Program-made: the position numbers and the translations under genes
The notes under the pieces: model-generated
The model's input: only the letters and a program-made list of their open reading frames with translations
What the model was told of the DNA's origin: nothing
Database searches by the model: none
Source of the DNA: Maribacter polysiphoniae
Lineage (GTDB): Bacteria > Bacteroidota > Bacteroidia > Flavobacteriales > Flavobacteriaceae
Reading direction: 5' to 3'
DNA length: 64,000 nt
Assembly: GCF_003148665.1 (NCBI RefSeq)
Contig: NZ_QGGQ01000008.1
Location: 2,566-66,565 of the forward strand
Shown: one piece after another, positions 51,179-62,287 of the stretch
Layout of the letters: every line of letters begins with the position of its first letter
Numbering within the stretch: the first letter of the stretch is position 1

Positions 51179-52312
51179 TTAGTCCCTTATCAATTTTTCA
51201 ATTTCATCAACTATGGCGGCCGTTGCATTGGGCATGGCCAATTTCCTTATGTTATCCCCTAACTGTACTTGTTTTTCCTTTGACTGGAACATTTCCTGAA
51301 AAACCCCCTCAAAGTTTGCGTCCAATTCTTTCTCCCCGACCATTATGGCGGCATTTTCACGAACCAAGGCCATGGCGTTTTTTGTTTGATGATCCTCGGC
51401 TACATTGGGAGAAGGAATAAAAACCACCGGTTTACCTACAATACATAGTTCGGATACCGAACTTGCCCCTGCCCTTGATATAATAAAATCACTGACCGTA
51501 TAGGCATAATCCATTCTATTCAGGAAATCAACTACCTTAACATCCGACGTGTTGAACTTTTTATATTCTTCAAAATAGAGTTTACCACATTGCCATATCA
51601 CTTGCACGCCCAATCCTTTGAAATAGTCCAACTTTTGTGCGATCAGTTGATTGATTCTCCTTGCCCCAAGGCTTCCTCCCAAAACCAACAAGGTGGGCTT
51701 ATCCATCTCCAATCCGAAAAAATCCAATGCCTCTTTTTTGTCTTTACCCAGCGTTACCAAGTCCCCACGTACAGGGTTTCCTGTTTTTACAATTTTCTCC
51801 GATGGAAAAAAAGCTTCCATACCGTCATAGGCAACACAGATCTTAGCGACCTTATCCTTCAATAATTTATTGGTGATTCCGGCATAAGAGTTTTGTTCCT
51901 GTAAAACACAAGGTATTCCCCTACCAGAAGCCACCTTCAATAAGGGACCACTGGCAAACCCTCCCGTACCAACAACGGCATCGGGTTTGAATCTTGAGAC
52001 TATTTTACCTGCTTTGAACAAACTACTAATCAATTTTATCGGAAACATTAAATTCTTAAGGGTCAGTTTCCTTTGCAACCCCGTAATCCATAATCCTTCA
52101 ATAGGGTACCCAGCCTGGGGCACTTTCTCCATTTCCATCCTATCCTTGGCTCCAACGAACAGAAACTCAGCCTTAGGGTGTCTTTTTTTTAGCTCATTCG
52201 CTATGGCGATTGCAGGATATATATGCCCGCCAGTTCCGCCACCCGACAATATAAACCTGAGCGCTTTTATCGGGTTATCCCCATTTGCCATATTATGTTT
52301 TGCTGAACCCAT
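51179..52312 (-). CDS. murG: Lipid II synthase MurG (UDP-GlcNAc transferase)
   Basis: The 377-residue GT-B enzyme adds GlcNAc to lipid I on the inner membrane. Signatures: [17 protein letters not shown] near residue 23, [13 protein letters not shown] and [13 protein letters not shown], plus [13 protein letters not shown] second in-frame ATG at 52291 is possible; the first eight residues are unlike homologues. Its stop is adjacent to the murC start. Confidence 0.96.
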   Translation of the reverse strand: MGSAKHNMANGDNPIKALRFILSGGGTGGHIYPAIAIANELKKRHPKAEFLFVGAKDRMEMEKVPQAGYPIEGLWITGLQRKLTLKNLMFPIKLISSLFKAGKIVSRFKPDAVVGTGGFASGPLLKVASGRGIPCVLQEQNSYAGITNKLLKDKVAKICVAYDGMEAFFPSEKIVKTGNPVRGDLVTLGKDKKEALDFFGLEMDKPTLLVLGGSLGARRINQLIAQKLDYFKGLGVQVIWQCGKLYFEEYKKFNTSDVKVVDFLNRMDYAYTVSDFIISRAGASSVSELCIVGKPVVFIPSPNVAEDHQTKNAMALVRENAAIMVGEKELDANFEGVFQEMFQSKEKQVQLGDNIRKLAMPNATAAIVDEIEKLIRD

Positions 52313-52322
52313 ATAACCAATT

Positions 52323-53522
52323 CTATAATTGTCCGCTTAATATTTCCAAAGGATTCGCTTCATCCACATCAACATTCTTATTTTCCTGAACCTCATACTT
52401 TCTGCTGGCACTCAACACTATCCCTATGGCCAAACAAGTCATCCAACTTGATGTACCCCCACTACTGATCAATGGCAAGGTCTGTCCGGTAACCGGAAAT
52501 AATTCCACCGCTACAGCCATATTTATCATGGCCTGAAAGACAATAGGCAAACCTGCCCCCAGCACCAGTAATTTTCCAAATACCGAGTGATTACCGTTGG
52601 CCACCACCACAATGCGAAACAACAACAGCAAATAGAAGAACATGAGCACGAAACCACCGAGCAAGCCGTATTCCTCAACGATTATCGCATAGATAAAATC
52701 CGAGGAACTCTGGGGTAAAAAGTTTTTTTGGACACTTTTTCCCGCTCCTTTTCCAATTACACCCCCAGAGGCTATGGCTATCTTGGCCCTCTCAATTTGA
52801 TAATCAGCCTCAGTATCTTCCGGATTGGCAAAACTCTCGATCCTACTTATCCATGTATCAACACGATTCGGAAACAAATCAGGTACCGCCTTCGCCGTTA
52901 AAATGAACAGGGTAAGACTCAATATCCCCACACCTACGATTCCCAGTATATATTTTATGGGATATCCGCCTAAAAAACACAACAGGAGCACCATGGAAAA
53001 CATAATGGCAGCCGTGGAAAAATTCGCAGGTAACACAAGTACTATAACCAAGAATACCGGAATCCAAAGTGGCAGAATACTTTCCTGGAAGGTCACCACC
53101 TTATCCTTGATCTTGGATAAGTAGCGCGCTACATAAATCATTAAGACCACCGCAGCCAAGTTGGATGTCTGAAAGGTGATACCCACTAAGGGAATACGAA
53201 TCCATCTACTGGCATTGGCCCCATCGATGGTGGTTCCTTGCGCCAAAGTGAATATCAATAACACCAAAACTATGGGCATCGCAATCAACGATAAGCCCTT
53301 AAAAAAATGGACCGGGATTTTATGTACCCCATATATAATCCCAAAACCCAAAAACAATAGAAAAGCATGTTTTACCAAATGCCCGCCGGTGGTACCATTA
53401 CCAACGACATACACCAAGTTGCTACTGGCGCTATAGACAGGTAAAAATGAAAACAAGGCCAAAAGTGCCACAACGGCCCAAATGGCTTTATCCCCTTCTA
53501 TATTTTTAATAAAATCCAACAC
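52323..53522 (-). CDS. ftsW: Peptidoglycan glycosyltransferase FtsW
   Basis: The 399-residue SEDS-family protein has about ten membrane helices and polymerises lipid II for septal wall. Conserved SEDS phrases: [19 protein letters not shown]-like [18 protein letters not shown], and [16 protein letters not shown]. It cooperates with FtsI, encoded in the same cluster. Confidence 0.96.
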   Translation of the reverse strand: MLDFIKNIEGDKAIWAVVALLALFSFLPVYSASSNLVYVVGNGTTGGHLVKHAFLLFLGFGIIYGVHKIPVHFFKGLSLIAMPIVLVLLIFTLAQGTTIDGANASRWIRIPLVGITFQTSNLAAVVLMIYVARYLSKIKDKVVTFQESILPLWIPVFLVIVLVLPANFSTAAIMFSMVLLLCFLGGYPIKYILGIVGVGILSLTLFILTAKAVPDLFPNRVDTWISRIESFANPEDTEADYQIERAKIAIASGGVIGKGAGKSVQKNFLPQSSSDFIYAIIVEEYGLLGGFVLMFFYLLLLFRIVVVANGNHSVFGKLLVLGAGLPIVFQAMINMAVAVELFPVTGQTLPLISSGGTSSWMTCLAIGIVLSASRKYEVQENKNVDVDEANPLEILSGQL

Positions 53523-53524
53523 GT

Positions 53525-54859
53525 TTATAAATTTTTAATCGCTTCCTTAAACTGGTTTCCCCTGTCCTCGTAATTTTTGAACAAATCAAAACTTGCACAG
53601 GCCGGGGACAACAAAACAGTATCGCCTCGTTCCGCTATTTTATATGCGACCTTCACCGCTTCTTCCATAGCGTAGGTTTCCACCAATAAATCGACGACAT
53701 TGCCAAATGCATCCACAATCTTCGAATTATCGGTACCCAAACAAATAATGGCTTTCACCTTTTCCCGTACCAAGGGCATCAACTCCTTGTAATTGTTTCC
53801 CTTGTCAACCCCACCAACAATCCAAACCGTTGGCGCGCTCATGCTATCCAACGCAAAATAGGTAGCGTTAACATTCGTAGCCTTGGAGTCATTGATATAC
53901 TGCACATGCTGAATTTTCAGCACCTTTTCCAATCGATGTTCCGCTCCTTGGAAATTGGCTACACAATCCCGTATGGTCTGCTTACGGATTCCTACAAGTT
54001 TGGCCGCCAGTGATGCCGCCATGGTATTCTTTAAATTGTGTTTTCCTTCCAGTGCCAGTGTGCTCGTTTTCATTTTTATTATCTCGTTATTAATCTTAAT
54101 CACTATTTCATTGTCCTTTAAAAAAGCCCCTTGTTCCAATTCCTTTTGAATTGAAAACGGCATTACTATGGATTTGACCGGGTGCTTGGCCAACCAAGAC
54201 TCGATTACCTCATCATCGGCATCGTAAATCAAAAAATCCCCATCCGTCTGGTTCTTCGCTATCCTGAATTTAGAAGCCACATAATTCTCAAATTTATAAT
54301 CGTAGCGATCCAAATGATCAGGGGTAATGTTCGTTAAAATAGCTATATGTGGTTTAAAATCAACGATGCCATCCAACTGAAAACTACTTATTTCCAAAAC
54401 ATAGCATTCGCATACTTTTTCAGCCACCATCTTGGCGAAACTATCGCCAATATTACCCGCCATACCAACATTTAAACCGTCTCCCTTTAAAATATGGTGG
54501 GTGAGCATTGTCGTGGTGGTCTTCCCATTGCTCCCCGTAATCCCAATAATCCTCGCATCGGTAAATAGTGATGCGAATTCAATCTCGGAAATAACAGGTA
54601 TACCTTTGTCTACCAGATCAACAATCAAGGAAACCGTATCGGGTATACCTGGGCTTTTCATGACCACATCGGCATTCAATATTTTTTCCTTGGAATGGTT
54701 TTTCTCTTCCCAATCGATCCCATAATGTTCAAGAACGTTCTTATATTCCCGCTTTATTTCTCCTTTATCCGAAACAAAGACTTCGTATCCTTTCCTTAAT
54801 CCCAAAATAGCGGTACCTACCCCACTTTCCCCTCCACCAAGGATTACCAAGCGCGCCAT
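53525..54859 (-). CDS. murD: UDP-N-acetylmuramoyl-L-alanine--D-glutamate ligase
   Basis: The 444-residue Mur ligase adds D-Glu. Rossmann motif LVILGGGESGVGTAIL (4-19), P-loop GSNGKTTTTM (109-118), and YINDSKATNVNAT plus LLSPACASFD are intact. It directly follows mraY with no gap. Confidence 0.97.
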   Translation of the reverse strand: MARLVILGGGESGVGTAILGLRKGYEVFVSDKGEIKREYKNVLEHYGIDWEEKNHSKEKILNADVVMKSPGIPDTVSLIVDLVDKGIPVISEIEFASLFTDARIIGITGSNGKTTTTMLTHHILKGDGLNVGMAGNIGDSFAKMVAEKVCECYVLEISSFQLDGIVDFKPHIAILTNITPDHLDRYDYKFENYVASKFRIAKNQTDGDFLIYDADDEVIESWLAKHPVKSIVMPFSIQKELEQGAFLKDNEIVIKINNEIIKMKTSTLALEGKHNLKNTMAASLAAKLVGIRKQTIRDCVANFQGAEHRLEKVLKIQHVQYINDSKATNVNATYFALDSMSAPTVWIVGGVDKGNNYKELMPLVREKVKAIICLGTDNSKIVDAFGNVVDLLVETYAMEEAVKVAYKIAERGDTVLLSPACASFDLFKNYEDRGNQFKEAIKNL

Positions 54860-56080
54860 CTAGCGTATTTTTAAGGTAACAACCGTTATAATGGCAAGCA
54901 TGATCCCTACAATCCAGAACCGGGTAACGATCTTACTTTCATGGTATCCCCTTTTCTGATAATGATGATGCAATGGGGCCATCAAGAATATTCGCTTCCC
55001 TTCCCCCAACTTTTTCTTGGTGTATTTAAAATATCCTACCTGTAGCATCACGGAAATAGATTCTGCGAAGAATATTCCACATAATACAGGTATCAACAAT
55101 TCCTTACGTATGATTATCGCTATAACGGCTATGACCCCACCAATCGTCAAACTTCCCGTGTCTCCCATAAATACCGTCGCAGGAAAGGCATTGTACCATA
55201 GGAAACCGACCAAGGCCCCTACAAATGCCGTTACAAAAACCAACAATTCACCAACGCCGGTGATATACATGATATCCAAGTAGTCCGAAAAAATAATATT
55301 ACCCGACACCCAAGTAAAAATACCTAGGGTGAATACGATTATTGCCGATGTACCCGCGGCCAAGCCATCTATACCATCGGTAAGATTGGCCCCGTTTGAA
55401 ACGGCAGTAACAATCAAAATGATCATAGGAATGAAAATCAACCAAACATAATCCTTTGCCCCCTCACCGGCCCATGCGATAAGGTTACCATAATCGAACT
55501 CATTGTTCTTAATAAATGGAACCGTTGTCCTTGTTGATTTGATATCCATACCTTTTACATGCTCTACCTCATATTGCTTGGTGATGATACTTTTATCATG
55601 ATCACGCATGGTTACTTGGGGGTGGAAATATAGTGTGGCACCCACAATCAGCCCCAAAACCACTTGGCCCAAAATCTTGAATTTTCCTTTCAGCCCTTTT
55701 TTGTCTTTTTTAAATATTTTGATGTAATCATCTATAAAACCTATGACCCCCATCCAAAGGGTGGTCACAATCAAAAGGATAACATAAACATTGAGGATAT
55801 CGGCAAACAACAACACCGGAATCAGTGTCGCCATAATGATAATCAAACCTCCCATTGTCGGGGTACCCGCTTTTTGTTCCTGACCTTGCAATCCTAAATC
55901 CCGTATACTTTCCCCTATTTGCTTACGTTGCAACAAGAGGATCACTTTTTTACCGTATACGGTGGCGATAACCAAAGAAAAAAGAATGGCCATGACCGCC
56001 CTAAAGGAGATAAAACCGAATAGGCTTGCCCCTGGCAACTGGTATTCTTTTTCTAAGTAGTCAAACAAATAGTATAACAT
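54860..56080 (-). CDS. mraY: Phospho-N-acetylmuramoyl-pentapeptide transferase
   Basis: The 406-residue, ten-helix enzyme makes lipid I from undecaprenyl phosphate. Signatures: [38 protein letters not shown] and FMGDTGSL, plus [12 protein letters not shown]. It is about 45 residues longer than the E. coli enzyme, with the extra segment (about 165-215) in a polar loop; this is usual in Bacteroidota by recollection. murF, usually next to it elsewhere, is absent. Confidence 0.96.
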   Translation of the reverse strand: MLYYLFDYLEKEYQLPGASLFGFISFRAVMAILFSLVIATVYGKKVILLLQRKQIGESIRDLGLQGQEQKAGTPTMGGLIIIMATLIPVLLFADILNVYVILLIVTTLWMGVIGFIDDYIKIFKKDKKGLKGKFKILGQVVLGLIVGATLYFHPQVTMRDHDKSIITKQYEVEHVKGMDIKSTRTTVPFIKNNEFDYGNLIAWAGEGAKDYVWLIFIPMIILIVTAVSNGANLTDGIDGLAAGTSAIIVFTLGIFTWVSGNIIFSDYLDIMYITGVGELLVFVTAFVGALVGFLWYNAFPATVFMGDTGSLTIGGVIAVIAIIIRKELLIPVLCGIFFAESISVMLQVGYFKYTKKKLGEGKRIFLMAPLHHHYQKRGYHESKIVTRFWIVGIMLAIITVVTLKIR

Positions 56081-56100
56081 TCCTGGTATGCTTAATTCAA

Positions 56101-57564
56101 TTATTTATCCAATGCCCTTAATACTTCCCTTACTATTTTAAAATCATCAAAATCTATCCGTTCCCCATTGGTTTCCTGATAGGTTTCATGCCCTTTCCCG
56201 GCAATTAGGATAATATCCTTGGGAAGTGCCAATTGACATGCCGTTTTAATGGCCTGTTTACGATTCTCTATAGACAATATCTTCCTTACGTTCTGAGGTT
56301 CTACCCCAGCTTCCATTTCCTCTATGATCATCGTGGGTGATTCCGATCTCGGGTTGTCCGAGGTGAAAATGGTTTTGCTACTCATTTGGGAAGCGATTTT
56401 GCCCATTACCGGACGCTTAGACTTGTCTCGGTCGCCACCACACCCCACAACGGTGATGACGTTTTCATTTCCAGTCCTCAATGTGTCAATTGTCTCGAGC
56501 ACATTTTTTAAGGCGTCCGGCGTATGGGCATAATCCACTATTGCCGTAATTTTTTCCTTTGATATAAAATATTGGAACCTGCCGTCCACATTATCCAATT
56601 CACTCAGCAAACGAAGTGTTTCCAATTTTTCAAGACCCAATAGGTCTGCCGTGGCATATATGGCCAAGACGTTGTAGGCATTGAAACTACCTATAAGTTT
56701 GGTCCATAACTGATCTTCATCTATCCTCAACAGTTGGCCATCGAATTGACTTTCCAATATCTGCGCCCTATAATCCGCATAGGATTTTAAGGCATAGGTG
56801 AATTTTCTGGCCTTGGTATTCTGCAACATTACCGACCCATTCTTATCGTCGATATTGGTCAATGCAAACGCCTTATTGGACAAATTGTCGAACAAGGATT
56901 TTTTGGTATCCCGATAATCGGCAAAGGTTTTATGGTAATCCAAATGATCATGGGTGAGATTGGTGAAAATAGCACCTTCAAACACCAAACCTTCCGTTCT
57001 TTTTTGATGGATCCCATGGGAACTCACCTCCATAAAACAAAATTCAACACCTTCGGCACTCATAAGCGCCAAGTGCTCATTGATGGTCAGTGCATCCGGA
57101 GTGGTATGGCTGGTCGCATATTCCTTGTCATCGACCATGATTTTTATGGTAGATATCAAACCTACCTTAAAACCGGCTTTCTTGAACAACCTATACAATA
57201 GACTACTAATGGTCGTTTTACCGTTGGTTCCGGTAATACCCACCAATTTCAAGTTCTTCGATGGGTTGCCATAATAATTGGAAGCCATTATGGCCAGAGC
57301 CTTGTTTCCATTGTCCACCTCAACATAGGTCACCCCATCCACTATTTGTTCGGGCATGGTTTCACAAACAATGCATACCGCCCCCGAATCAATAGCCTTT
57401 TCTATATACTTATGACCATCTGTCAATGTTCCCTTTATCGCAACAAAAACATCATCCAAGCCCACTTTTCGCGAATCGAAAGTAATGGCATTGACCATGG
57501 TATTGGTAGAACCACTAACTGCCGAGAGGCTAACCCCAAATAATATGTCTTTTAATAAATTCAC
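56101..57564 (-). CDS. murE: UDP-MurNAc-L-Ala-D-Glu--2,6-diaminopimelate ligase
   Basis: The 487-residue Mur ligase adds the third stem residue. P-loop [10 protein letters not shown] (112-121) and, in the C-terminal domain, the DNPR motif (in TSDNPRSES) that marks meso-diaminopimelate selectivity. This implies mDAP-type peptidoglycan. Its 5' end overlaps ftsI by 4 bp. Confidence 0.96.
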   Translation of the reverse strand: MNLLKDILFGVSLSAVSGSTNTMVNAITFDSRKVGLDDVFVAIKGTLTDGHKYIEKAIDSGAVCIVCETMPEQIVDGVTYVEVDNGNKALAIMASNYYGNPSKNLKLVGITGTNGKTTISSLLYRLFKKAGFKVGLISTIKIMVDDKEYATSHTTPDALTINEHLALMSAEGVEFCFMEVSSHGIHQKRTEGLVFEGAIFTNLTHDHLDYHKTFADYRDTKKSLFDNLSNKAFALTNIDDKNGSVMLQNTKARKFTYALKSYADYRAQILESQFDGQLLRIDEDQLWTKLIGSFNAYNVLAIYATADLLGLEKLETLRLLSELDNVDGRFQYFISKEKITAIVDYAHTPDALKNVLETIDTLRTGNENVITVVGCGGDRDKSKRPVMGKIASQMSSKTIFTSDNPRSESPTMIIEEMEAGVEPQNVRKILSIENRKQAIKTACQLALPKDIILIAGKGHETYQETNGERIDFDDFKIVREVLRALDK

Positions 57565-59567
57565 GAAAGTTCCAGTATTATCTTTTCCACTTTACTAATA
57601 TCCGTCCCTTGGGAGATGGATTGTTTCTTTACCTTGCCATTGCCCTTAATCTCCACGGTTATCCCGAGATTTTCAAGAATAGAGATGGCATCCATACCAC
57701 TCATTCCTTTTACGTTAGGTACTTTCTTGTATTTTTTTTGGGCTTCGGCATAGTACTTCTGATATGATTGCTCCAATTGTTCATCCTCTCCCTTCATCAT
57801 TTCCACCTCATCGATCAAAGGATTGGTGGCATATACTTTTTGTGCCACGGATTTAAAAACCGGACCGGAAACATCGGCCCCGTAATACCCCACACTTTTA
57901 TCGGGCTCATGAATGACTACGATACAGGAGTACTTAGGCTCCTCTGCCGGGAAATACCCCGCAAAGGTTGAGATATACTTTAGTTTGTCTGGATCCTTCG
58001 AAACATAATCCTTCTGTGCAGTACCTGTTTTTCCTGCCATTGAAAAATTCGGGGAGTACAACCTATGTCCCGTACCGTGTTTTTTCTCAACCACATCCTT
58101 CAACAACTGTTGCACTTTGGCCACTGTTTCCTTGGAACATATGGAAGGATTGATGACTTCCTTCTCAAATTTCACAACAGTCCTATTCCATTCCTTTACT
58201 TCTTTGATCAACCGTGGCTTCACCATTTCCCCATCATTGGCAATGGCATTATAAAACGTTAAGACCTGTAAGGGTGTCATTGAAATCTCATAACCATAGG
58301 CCATTTGCGCCAATGAAAGTCCAGACCACCCCTTATCACCTGGAGATCGCAACACCGGCTTACCCTCTCCTTTTATAGGCAGCCCCAACTCGGTCCCAAT
58401 TCCCATATTAAGAAGATGATTTACATATTTTGAAGGGTTCTCCTTATATCCATTGTGAATGGTTTTCGCAAAGGCCGTATTCGAAGAAACCTCAAAAGCC
58501 TTGGCAATTGAAATTTTACCATAACCCCCATGTTTGGAATCCTTAACCCTATGATTATAGATTTTCCAATATCCCTTTTCGGTATCGACCACCGAACTGG
58601 TATCGATGACCTTATCGTCCAAAGCCGCGACCAAATTCATTAGTTTGAATGTAGACCCCGGTTCATGGGATTCCCCAATAGCATAATTCAATCTTTCGTA
58701 ATACCTACCCTCTTGGGTTCTACCTAAATTGGAAATAGCCTTTACCTCACCTGTTTTGGTCTCCATGACTATCACGGTGCCGTGATCGGCCTTATAATGT
58801 TCCAGTTGCTTTAACAAGGCATGGTGGGCAATATCCTGTATATTGATATCAATGGTTGAAATAACGTCGTAGCCATCTTTTGGCTCAACGATATTATCCA
58901 TACCTATGGGCTTCCATTGACCTTTGGCAATTTTTTGCTTTAAACGCTTACCCTCTACCCCTCTTAGGTATTGACCAAAAGCCCCCTCAAGACCCACTCG
59001 GGTATAATAGCCGTTTTCATCCTTGCGCTCATAGCCTACGCTACGTTCAGCAATTTTCCCTAAAGGGTGTTCCCTCACAGTTTTTTGTTCAACGATCAAG
59101 CCTCCCTTATAAGGTCCTTTGCGCAACAACGGAAAACCCTTCACATCCATATATTCTGAATAATCCAGATTACGCACCAGTAGGGTGTACCTGTTTTTAT
59201 TGGCCTTGGCCTTACGCAAGAGTTGTTGGTAATGGGACGATGATTTTCCCGTTAGTTTTGCCAGTGCTTCGGAAAGAGGTTTCACATTTGCCTTAAAATC
59301 AGCATCACTAACCGTTACCGCATCAAAGCGAATGGTATATTTTGAAACTGAAGTAGCCAACAAACTACCATCGTCGGAATACAGATTACCACGGTTCGGG
59401 GCAATCGTAAACATTCGCTCTGTTCGTTTATGCGCCAGGTCCCTGTACTTATCGCCATGAACCAACTGAATACTCACCAACTTAAAGAGCACAGCACAAG
59501 CGAACAGGAAAAGAAATCCCGCCACAATGTATAATCTGTTCAATATGCTCTTTTCGGTAACTGCCAT
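57561..59567 (-). CDS. ftsI: Peptidoglycan transpeptidase FtsI (PBP3-type) with PASTA domain
   Basis: The 668-residue class B penicillin-binding protein cross-links septal peptidoglycan. One N-terminal membrane helix (12-30), a dimerisation domain, then the catalytic motifs: SxxK as EPGSTFKLMN (near residue 310), SxN as SSNTAFAK, and KTG as AGKTGTAQ. A C-terminal PASTA domain (VPNVKGMSGMDAISILENLG) closes the protein. It shares one base with the upstream ftsL-like gene. Confidence 0.96.
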   Translation of the reverse strand: MAVTEKSILNRLYIVAGFLFLFACAVLFKLVSIQLVHGDKYRDLAHKRTERMFTIAPNRGNLYSDDGSLLATSVSKYTIRFDAVTVSDADFKANVKPLSEALAKLTGKSSSHYQQLLRKAKANKNRYTLLVRNLDYSEYMDVKGFPLLRKGPYKGGLIVEQKTVREHPLGKIAERSVGYERKDENGYYTRVGLEGAFGQYLRGVEGKRLKQKIAKGQWKPIGMDNIVEPKDGYDVISTIDINIQDIAHHALLKQLEHYKADHGTVIVMETKTGEVKAISNLGRTQEGRYYERLNYAIGESHEPGSTFKLMNLVAALDDKVIDTSSVVDTEKGYWKIYNHRVKDSKHGGYGKISIAKAFEVSSNTAFAKTIHNGYKENPSKYVNHLLNMGIGTELGLPIKGEGKPVLRSPGDKGWSGLSLAQMAYGYEISMTPLQVLTFYNAIANDGEMVKPRLIKEVKEWNRTVVKFEKEVINPSICSKETVAKVQQLLKDVVEKKHGTGHRLYSPNFSMAGKTGTAQKDYVSKDPDKLKYISTFAGYFPAEEPKYSCIVVIHEPDKSVGYYGADVSGPVFKSVAQKVYATNPLIDEVEMMKGEDEQLEQSYQKYYAEAQKKYKKVPNVKGMSGMDAISILENLGITVEIKGNGKVKKQSISQGTDISKVEKIILELS

Positions 59568-59887
59568 TACTCCTTAACTGATTTTACCTTTATTTTTTTT
59601 GGTGGTGTCTCTGAGGGAAACAACCCTTTACTTTCAACAATTTTGGTGATTGTGGATTCCAACTTTAAACGCTGCACATCCGAACGCAGATCTACAAATT
59701 CACTCCTGAGCTCCTTTACTTCCTCGTTCAAAGCCGCTATCTGATGTACTTTTCTATCGGCACTATGGGAACTTCCTATCATAACCGTAGCCAAAAACGA
59801 AATAAAAATTATAAACAACCAATGTTTAGGAGCGTCACCACTCACCAAAAACTTACCTCTGAGTACGTCTAAAATCCCTTTTTTCAT
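59567..59887 (-). CDS. ftsL: FtsL-like divisome protein
   Basis: The 106-residue protein has a short cytoplasmic start, one membrane helix (about 23-40), and a coiled-coil-prone segment (NEEVKELRSEFVDLRSDVQ). Length, topology and position between rsmH and ftsI identify the FtsL role; sequence similarity to E. coli FtsL is not expected. Its last base overlaps the ftsI start (1 bp). Confidence 0.85.
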   Translation of the reverse strand: MKKGILDVLRGKFLVSGDAPKHWLFIIFISFLATVMIGSSHSADRKVHQIAALNEEVKELRSEFVDLRSDVQRLKLESTITKIVESKGLFPSETPPKKIKVKSVKE

Positions 59888-59895
59888 TTATGTGT

Positions 59896-60789
59896 TCAAA
59901 TACGTTCCGCTATTCTTAATTTTGCACTCCGTGCCCTGTTGTTCTTTACTATCTCTTCTTTCGATGGCACGATCAATCCTCCAACTTTTTTCAAGGGAAC
60001 ATCGATATTCCCATATAAATCCTTTTCAGGCTCACCCTCGAAAAGTCCAGCCCTTATAAATCGTTTCACCAAGCGATCCTCCAGGGAATGATAACTGATG
60101 ACACTCAACCTTCCTCCCGGGACCAATAATTCGGGTACCTGCCCCAAAAACTCCTTGATCACCTCAATCTCCTGATTCACTTCTATACGAATCGCCTGAT
60201 AGATCTGGGCCAGTATCTTATGTTCCTTATGTTTTGGCAAAAACCTTCCCAAAACCCCTTTTAATTGTGCCGAAGTCTTTATGGGTGCCTCCGCCCTACT
60301 TTCTATGATCCTATTGGCCATGGCATTTGCATTTCGCAAATCACCATATTGAAACAAGACCCTTCTTAAATCATCGTACTGATAACCATTGACCACATCA
60401 TAGGCCGAAACAAGCCCCTTTTGGCTCATTCGCATATCCAGATCAGCATCGAACCGGGTAGAAAACCCTCGATCCGCCTTGTCGAACTGATGCGACGAAA
60501 CCCCAAAATCAGCCAGGATACCATCTACTTTCCGAATGCCATAGAACTTTAAAAACTGTCTTATATACCTAAAATTCTCATTGATCAACACCAGCCTTTC
60601 GTCATCAATCTTATTCACCAAAGCCTCTTCATCCTGATCAAATGCAAGCAATTTCCCTTCAGGGCCAAGCCTTTCCAAAATCTCTCTGGAATGCCCACCT
60701 CCACCGTAGGTCACATCCACATAAACCCCGTTTTCCTTGATGGCCAAGCCATCAACAGATTCTTTTAGAAGTACAGGATTATGATACAT
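59896..60789 (-). CDS. rsmH: 16S rRNA (cytosine1402-N4)-methyltransferase
   Basis: The product (297 residues from the ATG at 60789) methylates C1402 of 16S rRNA. Signatures: YHNPVLLKESVDGL at the start, VDVTYGGGGHSREIL, DFGVSSHQFD, GFSTRFDADLDMRM, and SYHSLEDRLVKRF. I prefer 60789 over the ATG at 60804, since homologues start at M-YHNPVLL. It overlaps mraZ by 11 bp. Confidence 0.96.
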   Translation of the reverse strand: MYHNPVLLKESVDGLAIKENGVYVDVTYGGGGHSREILERLGPEGKLLAFDQDEEALVNKIDDERLVLINENFRYIRQFLKFYGIRKVDGILADFGVSSHQFDKADRGFSTRFDADLDMRMSQKGLVSAYDVVNGYQYDDLRRVLFQYGDLRNANAMANRIIESRAEAPIKTSAQLKGVLGRFLPKHKEHKILAQIYQAIRIEVNQEIEVIKEFLGQVPELLVPGGRLSVISYHSLEDRLVKRFIRAGLFEGEPEKDLYGNIDVPLKKVGGLIVPSKEEIVKNNRARSAKLRIAERI

Positions 60790-61252
60790 CGGGAATATTT
60801 TCACCTAAACCACCCATTACATCCTCAGCCAAGACCTCAAATTCCTCATCGGTAATCTCAATGGCCTGCTCATAACTATCCTTATCCCATATTTCTATAA
60901 TATCAACAGAAGGACTCAAGGCTATTTCCTTAACAATACCTGCAATTGACATTAAGTTTTTGGGAATCAACAACCTACCCGCATTATCAATCTCCACCTC
61001 TTTGACACCCGCCATAAAAATCCGGATGAAATCATTGTTCTTTTTTACAAAGCGATTCAGTTTTTTGATCTTAAGCATCATCTCATCCCATTGGGACATG
61101 GGCCAAAGTTCCAAACATGCACCGCTCACCGAACGCTTTAGGACGAAGCCATCCTTCAAAACAGGCAAAAGCCTATTTTTTAGGGCAGAAGGCAGCATTA
61201 CCCTACCTTTGGCATCTGCTTTACAATAATATGCTTCGTTAAAATTTATCAC
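60779..61252 (-). CDS. mraZ: Transcriptional regulator MraZ
   Basis: The 157-residue protein has two SpoVT-AbrB-type DNA-binding halves, each with the DxxGR motif: CKADAKGRVMLPSALK (near residue 10) and IDNAGRLLIPKNL (near 88). MraZ represses the division cluster in other bacteria by binding three or more direct repeats upstream of its own gene. Such repeats are visible here at 61301-61326. It is the first gene of the cluster. Confidence 0.95.
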   Translation of the reverse strand: MINFNEAYYCKADAKGRVMLPSALKNRLLPVLKDGFVLKRSVSGACLELWPMSQWDEMMLKIKKLNRFVKKNNDFIRIFMAGVKEVEIDNAGRLLIPKNLMSIAGIVKEIALSPSVDIIEIWDKDSYEQAIEITDEEFEVLAEDVMGGLGENIPDVS

Positions 61253-61282
61253 GCTAAAGTGCTGGTTTCTCTATTTAAAACT

Positions 61283-61290
61283 CAAATATA
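61283..61290 (-). promoter_or_regulatory. -7 element of the mraZ/division cluster promoter
   Basis: On the minus strand TATATTTG matches TAnnTTTG, 30 bp before the mraZ ATG. The putative MraZ repeats begin 10 bp upstream of it. Confidence 0.65.
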
Positions 61291-61300
61291 TAGAATTTAT

Positions 61301-61326
61301 TACCACAATTTACCACTATTTACCAC
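61301..61326 (-). promoter_or_regulatory. Putative MraZ operator (three 10-bp-spaced repeats)
   Basis: On the minus strand GTGGTA occurs at exactly 10-bp spacing three times (plus-strand TACCAC at 61301, 61311 and 61321). Known MraZ operators are short G-rich direct repeats one helical turn apart. Overlap with the -33 region would block RNA polymerase. Confidence 0.7.
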
Positions 61327-61477
61327 TTTGTTGATAAGTTCATGCCTTTTGAACCCACATATAATCGCACCTTACCCGATCAATAGTTGGCTCCAATAGA
61401 AAAAACAATCACGACTTTGTATGCAGATATGCACTAAATACTAAGGGAGCAATGAAGGCGTATTTTAAGGAATTGCC

Positions 61478-61485
61478 TATCTTTG
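61478..61485 (+). promoter_or_regulatory. -7 element of the alpha/beta hydrolase promoter
   Basis: TATCTTTG matches the consensus, 25 bp before the ATG at 61511. It is divergent from the division cluster promoter. Confidence 0.6.
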
Positions 61486-61510
61486 TTCATTAAGACCAGA
61501 AGAATTCTTA

Positions 61511-62275
61511 ATGGAAGAACAAATTATTACAGAGGGCAAATATCGATATATAGAGAAGGGAGAGGGAGTCCCCATTATTATTTTGCATGGTCTTATGGGA
61601 GGGTTGAGCAATTTCAGGGGCGTCTCTGAACATTTTCCCCCAAAAGGATACAAAGTATTGATTCCAGAACTCCCGATATACACCATGCCGTTGTTGAAGA
61701 CCAACGTCAAAAGTTTTGCCAAATACCTAGAAAGATTCATTGAGTTCAAGGGATTAAAGGATGTCATTCTTTTAGGGAACTCCCTTGGTGGACATATTGG
61801 CTTACTGCACACCAAACTATATCCTGATATGGTAAAGGCCCTGGTCATTACCGGTAGTTCAGGCCTATATGAAAGCGCTATGGGCGATGGTTATCCAAAA
61901 CGCGGGGATTACGAATTTATAAAGAAAAAAGCGCAGGACGTATTTTACGATCCGGCAGTAGCCACCAAAGAGATTGTTGACGAGGTTTTCGCAACGGTCA
62001 ATGATAGGGTTAAACTGGTAAAGACATTGGCGATTGCCAAAAGTGCCATTAGACACAACATGTCCAAGGATTTACCCAAGATGAATACCCCGACATGCAT
62101 AATTTGGGGAGAGAACGATTCCGTAACCCCTCCCAATGTCGCTAAGGAATTTCATGAACTGCTGCCCGACTCCGATCTTTTCTGGATCAAGAAATGCGGC
62201 CATGCCCCTATGATGGAACATCCCGACCAATTTAACGACATTCTCGATGCTTGGTTAGAGAAACGGAATTTCTAA
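61511..62275 (+). CDS. Alpha/beta hydrolase
   Basis: The 254-residue cytosolic enzyme has the HG dipeptide ILHGLMGG (about 24-31, oxyanion hole), nucleophile elbow LGNSLGGHIG (Ser near 98), an acid in WGENDSVTPP, and His in CGHAPMMEHP. The catalytic triad is therefore complete. Substrate is unknown; similar genes near engB are common in flavobacteria by recollection. engB starts 12 bp after its stop. Confidence 0.9.
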   Translation: MEEQIITEGKYRYIEKGEGVPIIILHGLMGGLSNFRGVSEHFPPKGYKVLIPELPIYTMPLLKTNVKSFAKYLERFIEFKGLKDVILLGNSLGGHIGLLHTKLYPDMVKALVITGSSGLYESAMGDGYPKRGDYEFIKKKAQDVFYDPAVATKEIVDEVFATVNDRVKLVKTLAIAKSAIRHNMSKDLPKMNTPTCIIWGENDSVTPPNVAKEFHELLPDSDLFWIKKCGHAPMMEHPDQFNDILDAWLEKRNF

Positions 62276-62287
62276 ACCCCATACCCC

